Assembly (NCBI GenBank): GCA_937916405.1
Contig: CALFUF010000121.1
Location: forward strand, 1-11,681
Direction: 5' to 3'
Source of the DNA: an uncultured Prevotella sp.
GTDB taxonomy: Bacteria > Bacteroidota > Bacteroidia > Bacteroidales > Bacteroidaceae
Length of the DNA stretch: 11,681 nucleotides
Positions within the stretch are counted from its first letter, which is position 1. The number at the start of each line of letters is the position of its first letter. The position numbers and the translations under genes were made by a program. Positions 1 to 6,020 of this stretch are shown here, one piece after another. The notes beneath the pieces are model-generated. The model was given only the letters and a program-made list of their open reading frames with translations. It ran no database searches and was not told where the DNA came from.

Positions 1-244
1 GATCATAAAATACAAAATCGCCGTCAATAAAGAACGAGTTAAGCGGAACCATATCAATAAATGCCTGTTTCATTAGCAGAGTAGAAACCTCTCTGCCCTT
101 CATATTGTAGGTACCCAAATAAACATCAGAGGACTTAAAAATAAGCTCACGAAATTTATCCATGGCCGTAATAAAACTTTTTATATCGTTGTGCAGTAAT
201 TCCTGCAGATACACCTGCCCGGTGGGTTCTTTAATGAATGGCAT
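1..244 (-). CDS. Partial ORF of unknown function leaving the window on the left
   Basis: The minus strand is open from base 1 to beyond base 300, while the plus strand has stops in all three frames within bases 1-240 upstream of brxL. The translation has protein-like composition, with segments such as EPTGQVYLQELLHNDIKSF and SFFIDGDFVFYD. Possible starts are ATG at 244 or ATG at 163; the frame stays open further, but there it runs antisense to clear brxL coding sequence and is not credible. Neither start has an obvious ribosome binding site or promoter. I do not recognise the family. The ATG at 163 lies in CCATGG and overlaps the plus-strand ATG at 162, so two genes face away from each other with no room for promoters. 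This suggests a rearrangement junction in which this gene lost its 5' part. Confidence 0.5.
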   Translation of the reverse strand, partial: MPFIKEPTGQVYLQELLHNDIKSFITAMDKFRELIFKSSDVYLGTYNMKGREVSTLLMKQAFIDMVPLNSFFIDGDFVFYD

Positions 245-1115
245 GGAATATACACCATCGGCCTTTACAACCGTGACCCAAAAATTGGAATTTCTGACAC
301 GTTTGCTTCCTTTCATAGAGCCACGTCTGAACCTTATTGAACTTGCACCCAAAGGAACAGGCAAGAGTTATGTGTTCGGTAACCTGTCAAAGTTCGTCTG
401 GCTGGTCAGTGGTGGCAAAGTGTCTCGTGCAAAGTTGGTGTATGACAAATCAACGAAGTCGCCTGGCATTATGCGCTTCTATGATATGGTGGCATTTGAC
501 GAGATACAGACCATATCGTTTTCTGATAACACAGAAATGCAGTCGTTCCTGAAGAACTACCTTGAATTTGGTAAGGCCACCATCGACAACTATGAATTCA
601 TGTCAGAATGTGGACTAATGCTTTTGGGCAATATACTGTTGTCAGAAAACAACGAGCCTCTGAGCTACAAGTATTTCTCGGCCTTACCAGAGGTGTTTAG
701 GGAATCTGCTTTATTGGACCGCTTTCATGGCATGATTGAGGGATGGCTATTGCCCAGAGTAAACGTAGACATGGCTCTACATGACTGGACTCTGAATGTC
801 GAGTTCTTCTCAGAGGTACTACACCAGATGCGTACAGAATCGGTTTATTCACATATTGTTGATGAAGCAATTGTAGTTCCTAATGGAGCTGACATGAGAC
901 ATACGAAAGCCGTTAAGAAAGTAGCTACGGCATATATGAAATTGTTGTTCCCTCATGTTACATCTATAGAACAATTAGATTGGGATGACTTTAATGCGCT
1001 CTGCTTACAACCGGCCATTCGTCGACGTGATATAGTACGACAACAATGTAGTAACATTGATGCAGAAGCATCGTTCTCAAAGCCCATACCTGCGTATACG
1101 ATAAAACAGCACTGA
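162..1115 (+). CDS. brxL: BrxL-like AAA+ ATPase, 5'-truncated
   Basis: This matches the ATPase core of BrxL, the AAA+ factor of BREX phage-defence systems, which assembles as a ring on DNA. Visible in order are the lead-in LTRLLPFIEP (residues 45-54), Walker A APKGTGKSY (62-70), Walker B MVAFDEIQ (109-116), a sensor-like LLGNILL (154-160) and an Arg-finger-type segment ALLDRFHGMIEGW (183-195). Family members carry roughly 200 more N-terminal residues, and long forms also have a C-terminal Lon-like protease domain. Both are absent here: recognisable similarity starts near residue 24 (base ~231), and the protein ends soon after the ATPase core at 317 residues. The first ~22 residues look like read-through of unrelated DNA. 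The ATP site itself is intact. No brxA, brxB, brxC, pglX or pglZ is present, and the next gene starts 5 bases downstream. The family call is confident; whether the truncated gene is functional is doubtful. Confidence 0.8.
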   Translation: MAVIKLFISLCSNSCRYTCPVGSLMNGMEYTPSAFTTVTQKLEFLTRLLPFIEPRLNLIELAPKGTGKSYVFGNLSKFVWLVSGGKVSRAKLVYDKSTKSPGIMRFYDMVAFDEIQTISFSDNTEMQSFLKNYLEFGKATIDNYEFMSECGLMLLGNILLSENNEPLSYKYFSALPEVFRESALLDRFHGMIEGWLLPRVNVDMALHDWTLNVEFFSEVLHQMRTESVYSHIVDEAIVVPNGADMRHTKAVKKVATAYMKLLFPHVTSIEQLDWDDFNALCLQPAIRRRDIVRQQCSNIDAEASFSKPIPAYTIKQH

Positions 1116-1120
1116 TCAAT

Positions 1121-1732
1121 ATGACGACTAAGGAAGAACTCGAACTGGTGTTGCAAATTATGAAGAAACATGATTTGCCCATGAGTCCTATTCTCGAATA
1201 TGCTATTATGGAAAAAATTGACAGCGACAAGTTATCCACTACTCTTCCGATAAATAGTACTCCTGTCAAAGAACCAGTCAATGTCGTTACCAATGCGTCG
1301 TATATAGAGATTTTTAGAAATTTGTCAACTGGAGTCCAGAATGGGAAGAAATTGCCGCATAAAGCAGTGTTGCTATTGAGTATACTGACGCTAATTGAAA
1401 ATGGAACAATAACTGAGAACAAAATCCATTTGGATAAATCTATTGCAAACACTTTCGCCAGCACATGGGGAGACTATCTGCAAAATAACAAGATTCCTTC
1501 TGTATGGATTCCTTTTTGGTATATGAAAAGTGAACCTTTCTGGCATTTTAAAGCATTAGCAGATGAGAATATCTTGCAAAATCTCTTATGCTTTGCTGGC
1601 CATCCTTCTGTTGGCCAAATGCGTGGTGTAATAAGATACGCCTATGTTGATGAACTGCTGTTTTCTTTAATGCAAAACAGAGAAGAGCACTCAAAATTGA
1701 AGGAAGCACTTATAGATACCTATTTAAGATAA
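1121..1732 (+). CDS. Small protein with DNA-sulfur-binding-like (ScoMcrA SBD-like) domain
   Basis: The 203-residue protein has two parts. Residues 3-33 form a short, probably helical module ending in LPMSPILEYAIMEK, which recurs at the same position in the next gene. Residues ~60-203 resemble the DNA sulfur-binding domain of ScoMcrA-type restriction enzymes: GKKLPHKAVLLLSIL (75-89), an aromatic PFWYMKSEPFWHF (131-143) and a terminal helix with IRYAYVDELLFSLM (171-184). In that family the domain recognises phosphorothioate-modified DNA and is usually fused to an HNH nuclease. Here there is no nuclease domain, so the protein could act as a reader or recruiter of modified DNA. The domain assignment comes from remembered family patterns, and ligand specificity is not shown by sequence. 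The gene lies 5 bases after the brxL-like gene and 10 bases before the next, so cotranscription is likely. Confidence 0.6.
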   Translation: MTTKEELELVLQIMKKHDLPMSPILEYAIMEKIDSDKLSTTLPINSTPVKEPVNVVTNASYIEIFRNLSTGVQNGKKLPHKAVLLLSILTLIENGTITENKIHLDKSIANTFASTWGDYLQNNKIPSVWIPFWYMKSEPFWHFKALADENILQNLLCFAGHPSVGQMRGVIRYAYVDELLFSLMQNREEHSKLKEALIDTYLR

Positions 1733-1742
1733 CGGTGAAAGT

Positions 1743-3185
1743 ATGAAAGAGAGAGAAGAACTTGAACTTATACTGAATCTCATAAGGAAATACAATCTTC
1801 CATTGAGTCCTATCCTTGAATATTCCATTAAGGAAAAGATGGAAGAGTATCCTAGCGATGAACAATCAAATACAATTGATAATGACAAAGTTGCAGGAAA
1901 CGACACTTCTGTCCAAGGCAAACAGACGATTCCCGAAACGCCTGTTGATGTCTCATCAAATGAATTAAGGATTGTTGATTATGGAGAACGTACTATTGCT
2001 GTCGTAGGTAACACAAAGCCTCATAAAGATGCGCTAAAATCAATAGGAGGATATTTTGTCTTTCGCACTCAATGGGGACCTGCTTGGGTTTTCCGTGATA
2101 AAAAACGTGATATTGTACAAGCTTATATCGATGGTGATACATCTGTAATAACTCGTGTCGAAGACGAGCCGGAAGAACAAAGGAAGAAGAGGACGTCCCG
2201 CTTTATTATTCGTGTTGAATATCCTGACGGAAGAGTTTTTGACAGTAACCTTGTTTGGGAAACGTTAGTTGATGTCGTTAAATATGCTGGTCCAGAAAAT
2301 GTTGCGCGATTGAATATATTGTGTATGGGGGACAACCTTATTTCACCGAGGCTTAATGAAAACCCATTATATAGATCTGCCCAAAAAGAAATAGGTAATG
2401 GACTATATGTTTGCACATACTCATCCACGGATATAAAGTTTAAGCAGATTGTTCGAATTAATATAGATTGTCATCTTGGTTTGAAAGTTGAAAAAGTCTA
2501 TGTTGATGAGAATGGAGAGCAACACTCAGATAACATATCTTCAGTTTTTTCTATGGATGGGCTTAAATCTGGTTCACGTGATAGAACTAAATACTCATTT
2601 GAAGGAGGGCAGATGTTAAGCAAACGACGTTTTGTATTTGAAGTTGTCAAATACTATGTACGCTGCCATCCTCAAATATCATATGAGAGTTTGATTCGAG
2701 TTTTCCCTGCTACATTACATTCCAATAAGACAAATGGTGTAATTAAGCGTTATAATGACGTGGCAAAACAGGTCGCAATAAATCCCGATGTACGAAACCG
2801 CTTCTTTATGAAAAACGATGAAGTAATTGTTCTTTCCAATGGAATGAAGGTTGTTGTTCATAATCAATGGGGAGATGACTTTGATAAATTCCTTAATGTA
2901 GCTGAAAGTTTATATACGGTTAAATCAAGTGACGAGAGTTATGTACAAAGTGTCTCACCTTCCTCTAACAAGGATGATGGCAAGCCATTAGTCAATCTGA
3001 TTGAATCAAAAGAAGACAAAAGAATTGGATATACTGTAAGGCTGTTTCCCTCTCAGCTGAAAGGAGAGATAGTAAGGGTAAGGGTTGACAGAAAGGGAAT
3101 AAAGAAGCTAATAGTTAAAACATTTAATGGAGATGTGGTCGAAGTTAATGACCTGCCATATCTTTATGAAGTTCTAAAACGTTAA
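1743..3185 (+). CDS. Multidomain defence-associated protein of unknown function
   Basis: This 480-residue protein is not one I can name. Residues 2-33 repeat the N-terminal module of the preceding gene (EELELIL, then LPLSPILEYSIKEK), followed by a low-complexity linker (~34-72). Residues ~75-130 look like a small module with TIAVVGNTKPHKDALKSIGG followed by WGPAWVFRDKK, a pattern I associate with short GNT-KP-K-LK-GG modules of unknown role. Residues ~152-252 form an alpha/beta region with PDGRVF, ETLVDVVKYAG and a TYSSTDIKFKQI stretch. Residues ~282-392 contain TKYSFEGGQMLSKRRFVFEV, a VRCHPQISYESLIRVFP segment and VVHNQWG, resembling DNA-associated modules in restriction-linked proteins. The C-terminal ~65 residues are basic and unassigned. 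No nuclease, helicase or methyltransferase motif is evident. The tight spacing and shared N-terminus suggest one functional unit with its neighbours. Confidence 0.75.
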   Translation: MKEREELELILNLIRKYNLPLSPILEYSIKEKMEEYPSDEQSNTIDNDKVAGNDTSVQGKQTIPETPVDVSSNELRIVDYGERTIAVVGNTKPHKDALKSIGGYFVFRTQWGPAWVFRDKKRDIVQAYIDGDTSVITRVEDEPEEQRKKRTSRFIIRVEYPDGRVFDSNLVWETLVDVVKYAGPENVARLNILCMGDNLISPRLNENPLYRSAQKEIGNGLYVCTYSSTDIKFKQIVRINIDCHLGLKVEKVYVDENGEQHSDNISSVFSMDGLKSGSRDRTKYSFEGGQMLSKRRFVFEVVKYYVRCHPQISYESLIRVFPATLHSNKTNGVIKRYNDVAKQVAINPDVRNRFFMKNDEVIVLSNGMKVVVHNQWGDDFDKFLNVAESLYTVKSSDESYVQSVSPSSNKDDGKPLVNLIESKEDKRIGYTVRLFPSQLKGEIVRVRVDRKGIKKLIVKTFNGDVVEVNDLPYLYEVLKR

Positions 3186-3190
3186 AAATC

Positions 3191-3374
3191 AGAGGGTGTG
3201 TCAAAATGCAAACTTTTGAAATTGAAACTTTCAATCTGTAAGTATGCCACCCTCAAATAACAAAGAAAAGTCCATTTCTCAGCCCATAATAGGGTATTGA
3301 AATGAACTTTTCTTGTTCTTTAGTTTCAAACTGTAAGATTTTCAAGAGAGCATTTACATTTTGACACACCCTCT
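3191..3374. mobile_element. 184-bp MITE-like element with 18-bp perfect terminal inverted repeats
   Basis: AGAGGGTGTGTCAAAATG at 3191-3208 is the exact reverse complement of CATTTTGACACACCCTCT at 3357-3374. The interior has no ORF. It holds an imperfect hairpin (3263-3314) and a diverged direct repeat ending in CTGTAAG (near 3234-3241 and 3331-3337). Size, termini and absence of coding capacity fit a miniature element mobilised in trans by an insertion sequence with matching ends. I cannot assign the IS family, and no clear target-site duplication flanks it. It lies 5 bases after the stop of the 480-residue gene and 17 bases from the stop of the convergent ATPase gene. Confidence 0.8.
3263..3314. 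terminator. Hairpin inside the MITE, possible bidirectional terminator
   Basis: Two 16-base arms, AAGAAAAGTCCATTTC (3263-3278) and GAAATGAACTTTTCTT (3299-3314), pair with a single mismatch, and CCC/GGG inside the loop can extend the stem. It lies between two convergent genes, where a hairpin could end transcripts from both sides. No long T-run follows on either strand, so the terminator role is inferred from position. Confidence 0.35.
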
Positions 3375-3391
3375 TAATTTACTTCAAAAGA

Positions 3392-4570
3392 TCAAAAACC
3401 AACACGAGGTTTAGGTTTCGGAACGTCTATCGGCTGCACGTCGGCAGGTGTGATCGTGAAGCATTTCTTGACGGTCGGAGCATCCTCCGAAAAGGCATAG
3501 AACACACAACGCTTGGCATGTTCCAAATAGATATGCTCCAGCAGGTTGGCAACAAAACGGGCATTACCCCATGTGTTAGTGTCACGACCCGCATAAGCCT
3601 CAGTCAGCAACGCCTTGTATTTCGCTTTTGCAGCACGGGTGAAGTGGTATTTATACTCGTTCATCCTGCGGAGGGTGATCTCCATCAGCTCGTCGACGGT
3701 GAAGTCGGCAAACTCAAAACGGTTAGGGAATCGGGAGGCAAGTCCTGCGTTAAGGTCGAGCAGTTGCTGCATCGGCTCCTTGTAACCGCAAAGGACGATG
3801 GCGATGTCACGATGGTACTCGTTAGCGAGAATCTCCATCAACAGCTGAATGACCAGTTTGCCGGGGTCGTTCGGATGAGGGGAGTTCAGCAGATAAGCCT
3901 CGTCGATCATCAGCACGCCACCCTCAGCCATCTCCAGCACCTGTCGCACCGCCTTCTCCTCGTCGCCCCAGTTTGTTCCGAGGAACGTGCTGCGGTTGCA
4001 CACCACCACATGCCCTTTGCTGAGCACTCCTACCTCTCTCAGTAGCGAGCCATAGATCTTACAGACGGTCGTCTTTCCCGTTCCTGGTTTCCCGAAGAAG
4101 ATGGCGTGCAGTGATACGTTATGCTCCTTCCATCCCGGGTTACACATTGCCATATAGCGATTATAAGTCGTGAACAGCAGCAAATCGCTAATCTGCTGTT
4201 TGATGTTCTTACATCCCACCAGTTGATCCAGTTTCTCCCGTGGTTTTTTGAGAGGTCTTAGGATTTCCACCTTTACGGTGTTTTTCTCGTTGAACTCCAC
4301 TGAGCCCTCTGGGAAGTCTTCGAGGTCTATTTCCTCGTCTTCGTCCTCTTCCTCTAAAGATGTCGTCCCCTCTTCGACCTTGCCATTCAGCGCATTGTCC
4401 ACAAAGTCCTTCAGCATCTGTCCCAACTCACTGTCTTCCTCTTCAGACTTCTCTGTCTCCTCCTGCTTGTCGTCATCAACGGGATCAGGGATGTCACTTG
4501 CCAAGAACTCATCCAACATCTTTTCAAACTCATCATCCTCCATCTGTGATTGTTGTGTTTTGTCACTCAT
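3392..4570 (-). CDS. CbbX/SpoVK-like AAA+ ATPase with acidic N-terminal extension
   Basis: This 392-residue protein has a single AAA+ module of the CbbX/SpoVK type, a group of ring ATPases that remodel protein partners. Visible are Walker A GKPGTGKTT (160-168), a pore-loop-like FLGTNWGDEE (196-205), Walker B VLMIDEAY (219-226), sensor 1 around VLCGYKE (259-265), an arginine finger in GLASRFPNR (R280) and a sensor-2 segment GNARFVANLLE (337-347). The first ~100 residues are an Asp/Glu-rich, probably disordered extension with two similar short helices, EFEKMLDEFLA (14-24) and ELGQMLKDFVD (48-58), which may be docking motifs. There is no membrane segment or signal peptide, so it is cytoplasmic. 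The substrate is unknown. The gene is monocistronic, has its own leader and promoter, and converges on the accessory cluster. The family call is secure; a specific role cannot be given. Confidence 0.88.
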   Translation of the reverse strand: MSDKTQQSQMEDDEFEKMLDEFLASDIPDPVDDDKQEETEKSEEEDSELGQMLKDFVDNALNGKVEEGTTSLEEEDEDEEIDLEDFPEGSVEFNEKNTVKVEILRPLKKPREKLDQLVGCKNIKQQISDLLLFTTYNRYMAMCNPGWKEHNVSLHAIFFGKPGTGKTTVCKIYGSLLREVGVLSKGHVVVCNRSTFLGTNWGDEEKAVRQVLEMAEGGVLMIDEAYLLNSPHPNDPGKLVIQLLMEILANEYHRDIAIVLCGYKEPMQQLLDLNAGLASRFPNRFEFADFTVDELMEITLRRMNEYKYHFTRAAKAKYKALLTEAYAGRDTNTWGNARFVANLLEHIYLEHAKRCVFYAFSEDAPTVKKCFTITPADVQPIDVPKPKPRVGF

Positions 4571-4763
4571 AGTTCAATAATTAATGTTCATGAATAGGTA
4601 TATCGTAGTCACTCCCCCTCAAGGGAGCGCATGAGAGATTAGTCCACGATTTCAAAGAACGCGTTAGCTCAAAGAGCGCACAAATAACCCCACACAGTGC
4701 TACACCATGTGTTGTCTCTGTCTGTTATTAAAAATAGGTTATATTTCCTTTCCTTTCATATTT
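4571..4763 (-). other. Leader region of the AAA+ ATPase gene, no gene seen
   Basis: About 190 bases separate the inferred transcription start from the ATG at 4570. No credible ORF is present. Small hairpins can be drawn, including GCTC-AAA-GAGC near 4667-4677 and an imperfect one with ACAC/GTGT arms near 4693-4713. I recognise no riboswitch or RNA family. Confidence 0.3.
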
Positions 4764-4770
4764 GCGGATG

Positions 4771-4802
4771 CAAAGATAGACAAAATTCCAGATATCTTCC
4801 AA
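4771..4802 (-). promoter_or_regulatory. Bacteroidota-type promoter for the AAA+ ATPase gene
   Basis: On the minus strand TATCTTTG (plus 4771-4778) matches the -7 box TAnnTTTG. A TTG lies upstream (plus 4800-4802) with 21 bases between, slightly longer than the usual 19-20. Transcription would start near 4764. Confidence 0.5.
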
Positions 4803-4838
4803 CTATTTTGCCAAGTTTTTTCGACTTTAACACTTGAA

Positions 4839-4879
4839 GAGGTAAGAGGTGGGAGGTGAGAGGTGAGAGGTGAGAGGTA
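4839..4879. repeat. Heptanucleotide tandem repeat, unit GAGGTGA (about six copies)
   Basis: Six successive 7-base units begin at 4839, 4846, 4853, 4860, 4867 and 4874. Three are exact GAGGTGA, the first two are variants (GAGGTAA, GAGGTGG) and the last is incomplete. Reverse-complement copies of the same units, including the TAAGAGG-type variant, occur inside the second ABC gene. The array lies in the divergent intergenic region, outside the recognised promoter boxes. Confidence 0.85.
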
Positions 4880-4880
4880 T

Positions 4881-4892
4881 GTCGCTTGCGAC
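4881..4892. promoter_or_regulatory. Distal TCGCTTGCGA dyad, candidate operator
   Basis: GTCGCTTGCGAC is a dyad with 5-base arms around TT. The same core recurs 44 bases downstream, overlapping the promoter of the peroxidase operon. Two copies at a promoter fit a regulator binding site. The local MarR-type gene product is the natural candidate, but that link is inferred. Confidence 0.4.
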
Positions 4893-4924
4893 TTATTGTT
4901 AAATACTCCTAAAGTTTTGGATAA

Positions 4925-4936
4925 ATCGCTTGCGAT
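4925..4936. promoter_or_regulatory. Proximal TCGCTTGCGA dyad over the -33 box, candidate operator
   Basis: ATCGCTTGCGAT is a perfect inverted repeat around TT, and its centre holds the TTG of the -33 element (4930-4932). A protein bound here would block the promoter, consistent with repression that is relieved by oxidant. Confidence 0.45.
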
Positions 4937-4959
4937 ATAAAATATTCTTCTTATCTTTG
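4930..4959 (+). promoter_or_regulatory. Bacteroidota-type promoter of the peroxidase-MarR-peroxidase operon
   Basis: TTG at 4930-4932 and TATCTTTG at 4952-4959 are separated by 19 bases, a very good match to the Bacteroidota sigma-factor consensus. Transcription would start near 4966, leaving about 50 bases of A/T-rich leader before the ATG at 5019. Confidence 0.7.
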
Positions 4960-5018
4960 CATCGTGAACGATATAATTTAGCAATTTAAGCACAAAAACA
5001 ATTAAATATCAAAACGTT

Positions 5019-5564
5019 ATGAGTAAGATTTATGATTTCAAGGCTCTTACGAGCAAAGGTAAAGAGGTAGATTTCGCCCAGTTTGAGGGTAAGGTGTTAC
5101 TGATTGTCAATACGGCAAGCAAGTGTGGGTTCACTCCCCAGTTTCAGGGATTGGAGGAACTGAACCAGAAATACAAGGACCAAGGTCTCGTCATCATCGG
5201 ATTCCCCTGCAACCAGTTCAAGGAGCAAGACCCGGGCAATGACGCGCAGATTGAGGAGTTTTGTCAGTTGAACTATGGTGTGACCTTCCAGATCATGAAG
5301 AAGACGGATGTGAACGGGGCTGCCGCAGAGCCTATCTTTGAGTATCTGAAGGAGCAGGCACCCACTGAGGAGTATAAAGGTCTGAAGGCAAAGGCAACAC
5401 ATGCCCTGCTCAAGAAACTCAGTAGCAGTGTGGAGAAAGACAGCGACATCCTGTGGAACTTCACCAAGTTCCTCATCTCCAAGGATGGTAACACCATCAA
5501 ACGCTATGCCCCCACGACAGAGCCTTCTGAGTTCGCCAAGGATATTGAGGAGATGTTGAAATAA
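5019..5564 (+). CDS. Glutathione peroxidase family protein (thioredoxin-peroxidase type), cytoplasmic
   Basis: This 181-residue protein is of usual family length and reduces hydrogen peroxide or organic hydroperoxides. The catalytic tetrad is visible: peroxidatic Cys36 in NTASKCGFTPQ, Gln70 in CNQFKEQDPG, and Trp146-Asn147 in LWNFTKF. Cys82 corresponds in position to the resolving cysteine of yeast Gpx3-type atypical 2-Cys enzymes, which suggests thioredoxin rather than glutathione as reductant. There is no signal peptide, so it is cytoplasmic. A basic, helical-looking insert lies at about 119-142. It is the first gene of an operon: the GTG of the MarR-type regulator follows after 9 bases, and a second, exported peroxidase comes after that. 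Regulation is probably through the promoter and dyads immediately upstream. Confidence 0.92.
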   Translation: MSKIYDFKALTSKGKEVDFAQFEGKVLLIVNTASKCGFTPQFQGLEELNQKYKDQGLVIIGFPCNQFKEQDPGNDAQIEEFCQLNYGVTFQIMKKTDVNGAAAEPIFEYLKEQAPTEEYKGLKAKATHALLKKLSSSVEKDSDILWNFTKFLISKDGNTIKRYAPTTEPSEFAKDIEEMLK

Positions 5565-5573
5565 TAAAAAAAG

Positions 5574-6020
5574 GTGGCACACAAAGAATTCCTCCTTGAC
5601 AACCAGATATGCTTCCGTCTCTATACGGCAGCACGGCTGATCACCCAGGCATATACCCCGATGTTCCATGAACTCGGCATCACCTACCCACAGTACCTGG
5701 TGCTATTGGTACTGTGGGAACAGGACGGACAACCCGTCAATGACATCGCTCATCGCCTGCTGTTGGAGACGAATACCGTCACCCCCCTGCTCCAGCGGAT
5801 GGAGAAAGGCGGACTGCTGAAGCGGAAGCGTGACAAAGCAGACAAGCGTAAGCAGATCGTCAGTCTGACCAAGAAAGGTCAGGAGATGGAAGAGCAGGCT
5901 TACCAGTTGATTCCCCAGGGTATGGGAGAACAACTGAGGTCCTGTCCGCTCAGTATAGAAGACTATACCCGTTTAGCACAAGAATTAGACTCACTGATTA
6001 ATACCCTTAAAAGCAAATGA
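5574..6020 (+). CDS. MarR family regulator, OhrR-like peroxide sensor
   Basis: This 148-residue winged-helix repressor has the OhrR hallmark LLDNQICFRLY with Cys13 near the N-terminus, a recognition helix region TNTVTPLLQRMEKGGLL (66-82) and a basic wing KRKRDKADKRKQIVSL (83-98). OhrR proteins sense organic peroxides by oxidation of this cysteine. A second cysteine, Cys124 in LRSCPLS, lies close to where 2-Cys OhrR proteins have their resolving cysteine, so a disulfide switch is plausible. The start is GTG at 5574, preceded by an A-rich run and AAGG. It is encoded between two peroxidase genes: 9 bases after the first, and its stop overlaps the start of the second in ATGA. It probably controls its own operon; a different MarR specificity cannot be excluded. 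Confidence 0.85.
   Translation: MAHKEFLLDNQICFRLYTAARLITQAYTPMFHELGITYPQYLVLLVLWEQDGQPVNDIAHRLLLETNTVTPLLQRMEKGGLLKRKRDKADKRKQIVSLTKKGQEMEEQAYQLIPQGMGEQLRSCPLSIEDYTRLAQELDSLINTLKSK

Noticed and set aside
244..316. Extension of the left minus-strand ORF to an ATG at 316
   Set aside because: This part runs antisense to the unmistakable BrxL segment before Walker A, so the openness there is a by-product of brxL coding sequence.
337..552. 71-residue plus-strand ORF
   Set aside because: It is a shifted frame inside the brxL ATPase core.
991..1464. 157-residue minus-strand ORF
   Set aside because: It is antisense across the end of the brxL-like gene and the SBD-like gene, both better supported.
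162..3185. Complete BREX system
   Set aside because: Only the BrxL-like ATPase is recognisable; no PglX methyltransferase, PglZ, BrxC, BrxA or BrxB is in the window.
4248..4580. Serine-rich 110-residue plus-strand ORF
   Set aside because: It is the antisense of the Asp/Glu-rich N-terminus of the AAA+ ATPase; acidic codons read in reverse yield Ser-rich frames.
4839..4879. Possible CRISPR-like array
   Set aside because: Units are 7 bases long and contiguous with no spacers; it is a simple tandem repeat.
4739..4993. 84-residue minus-strand ORF in the divergent intergenic region
   Set aside because: It spans both promoters and the heptamer array and has a low-complexity repeat-derived centre.
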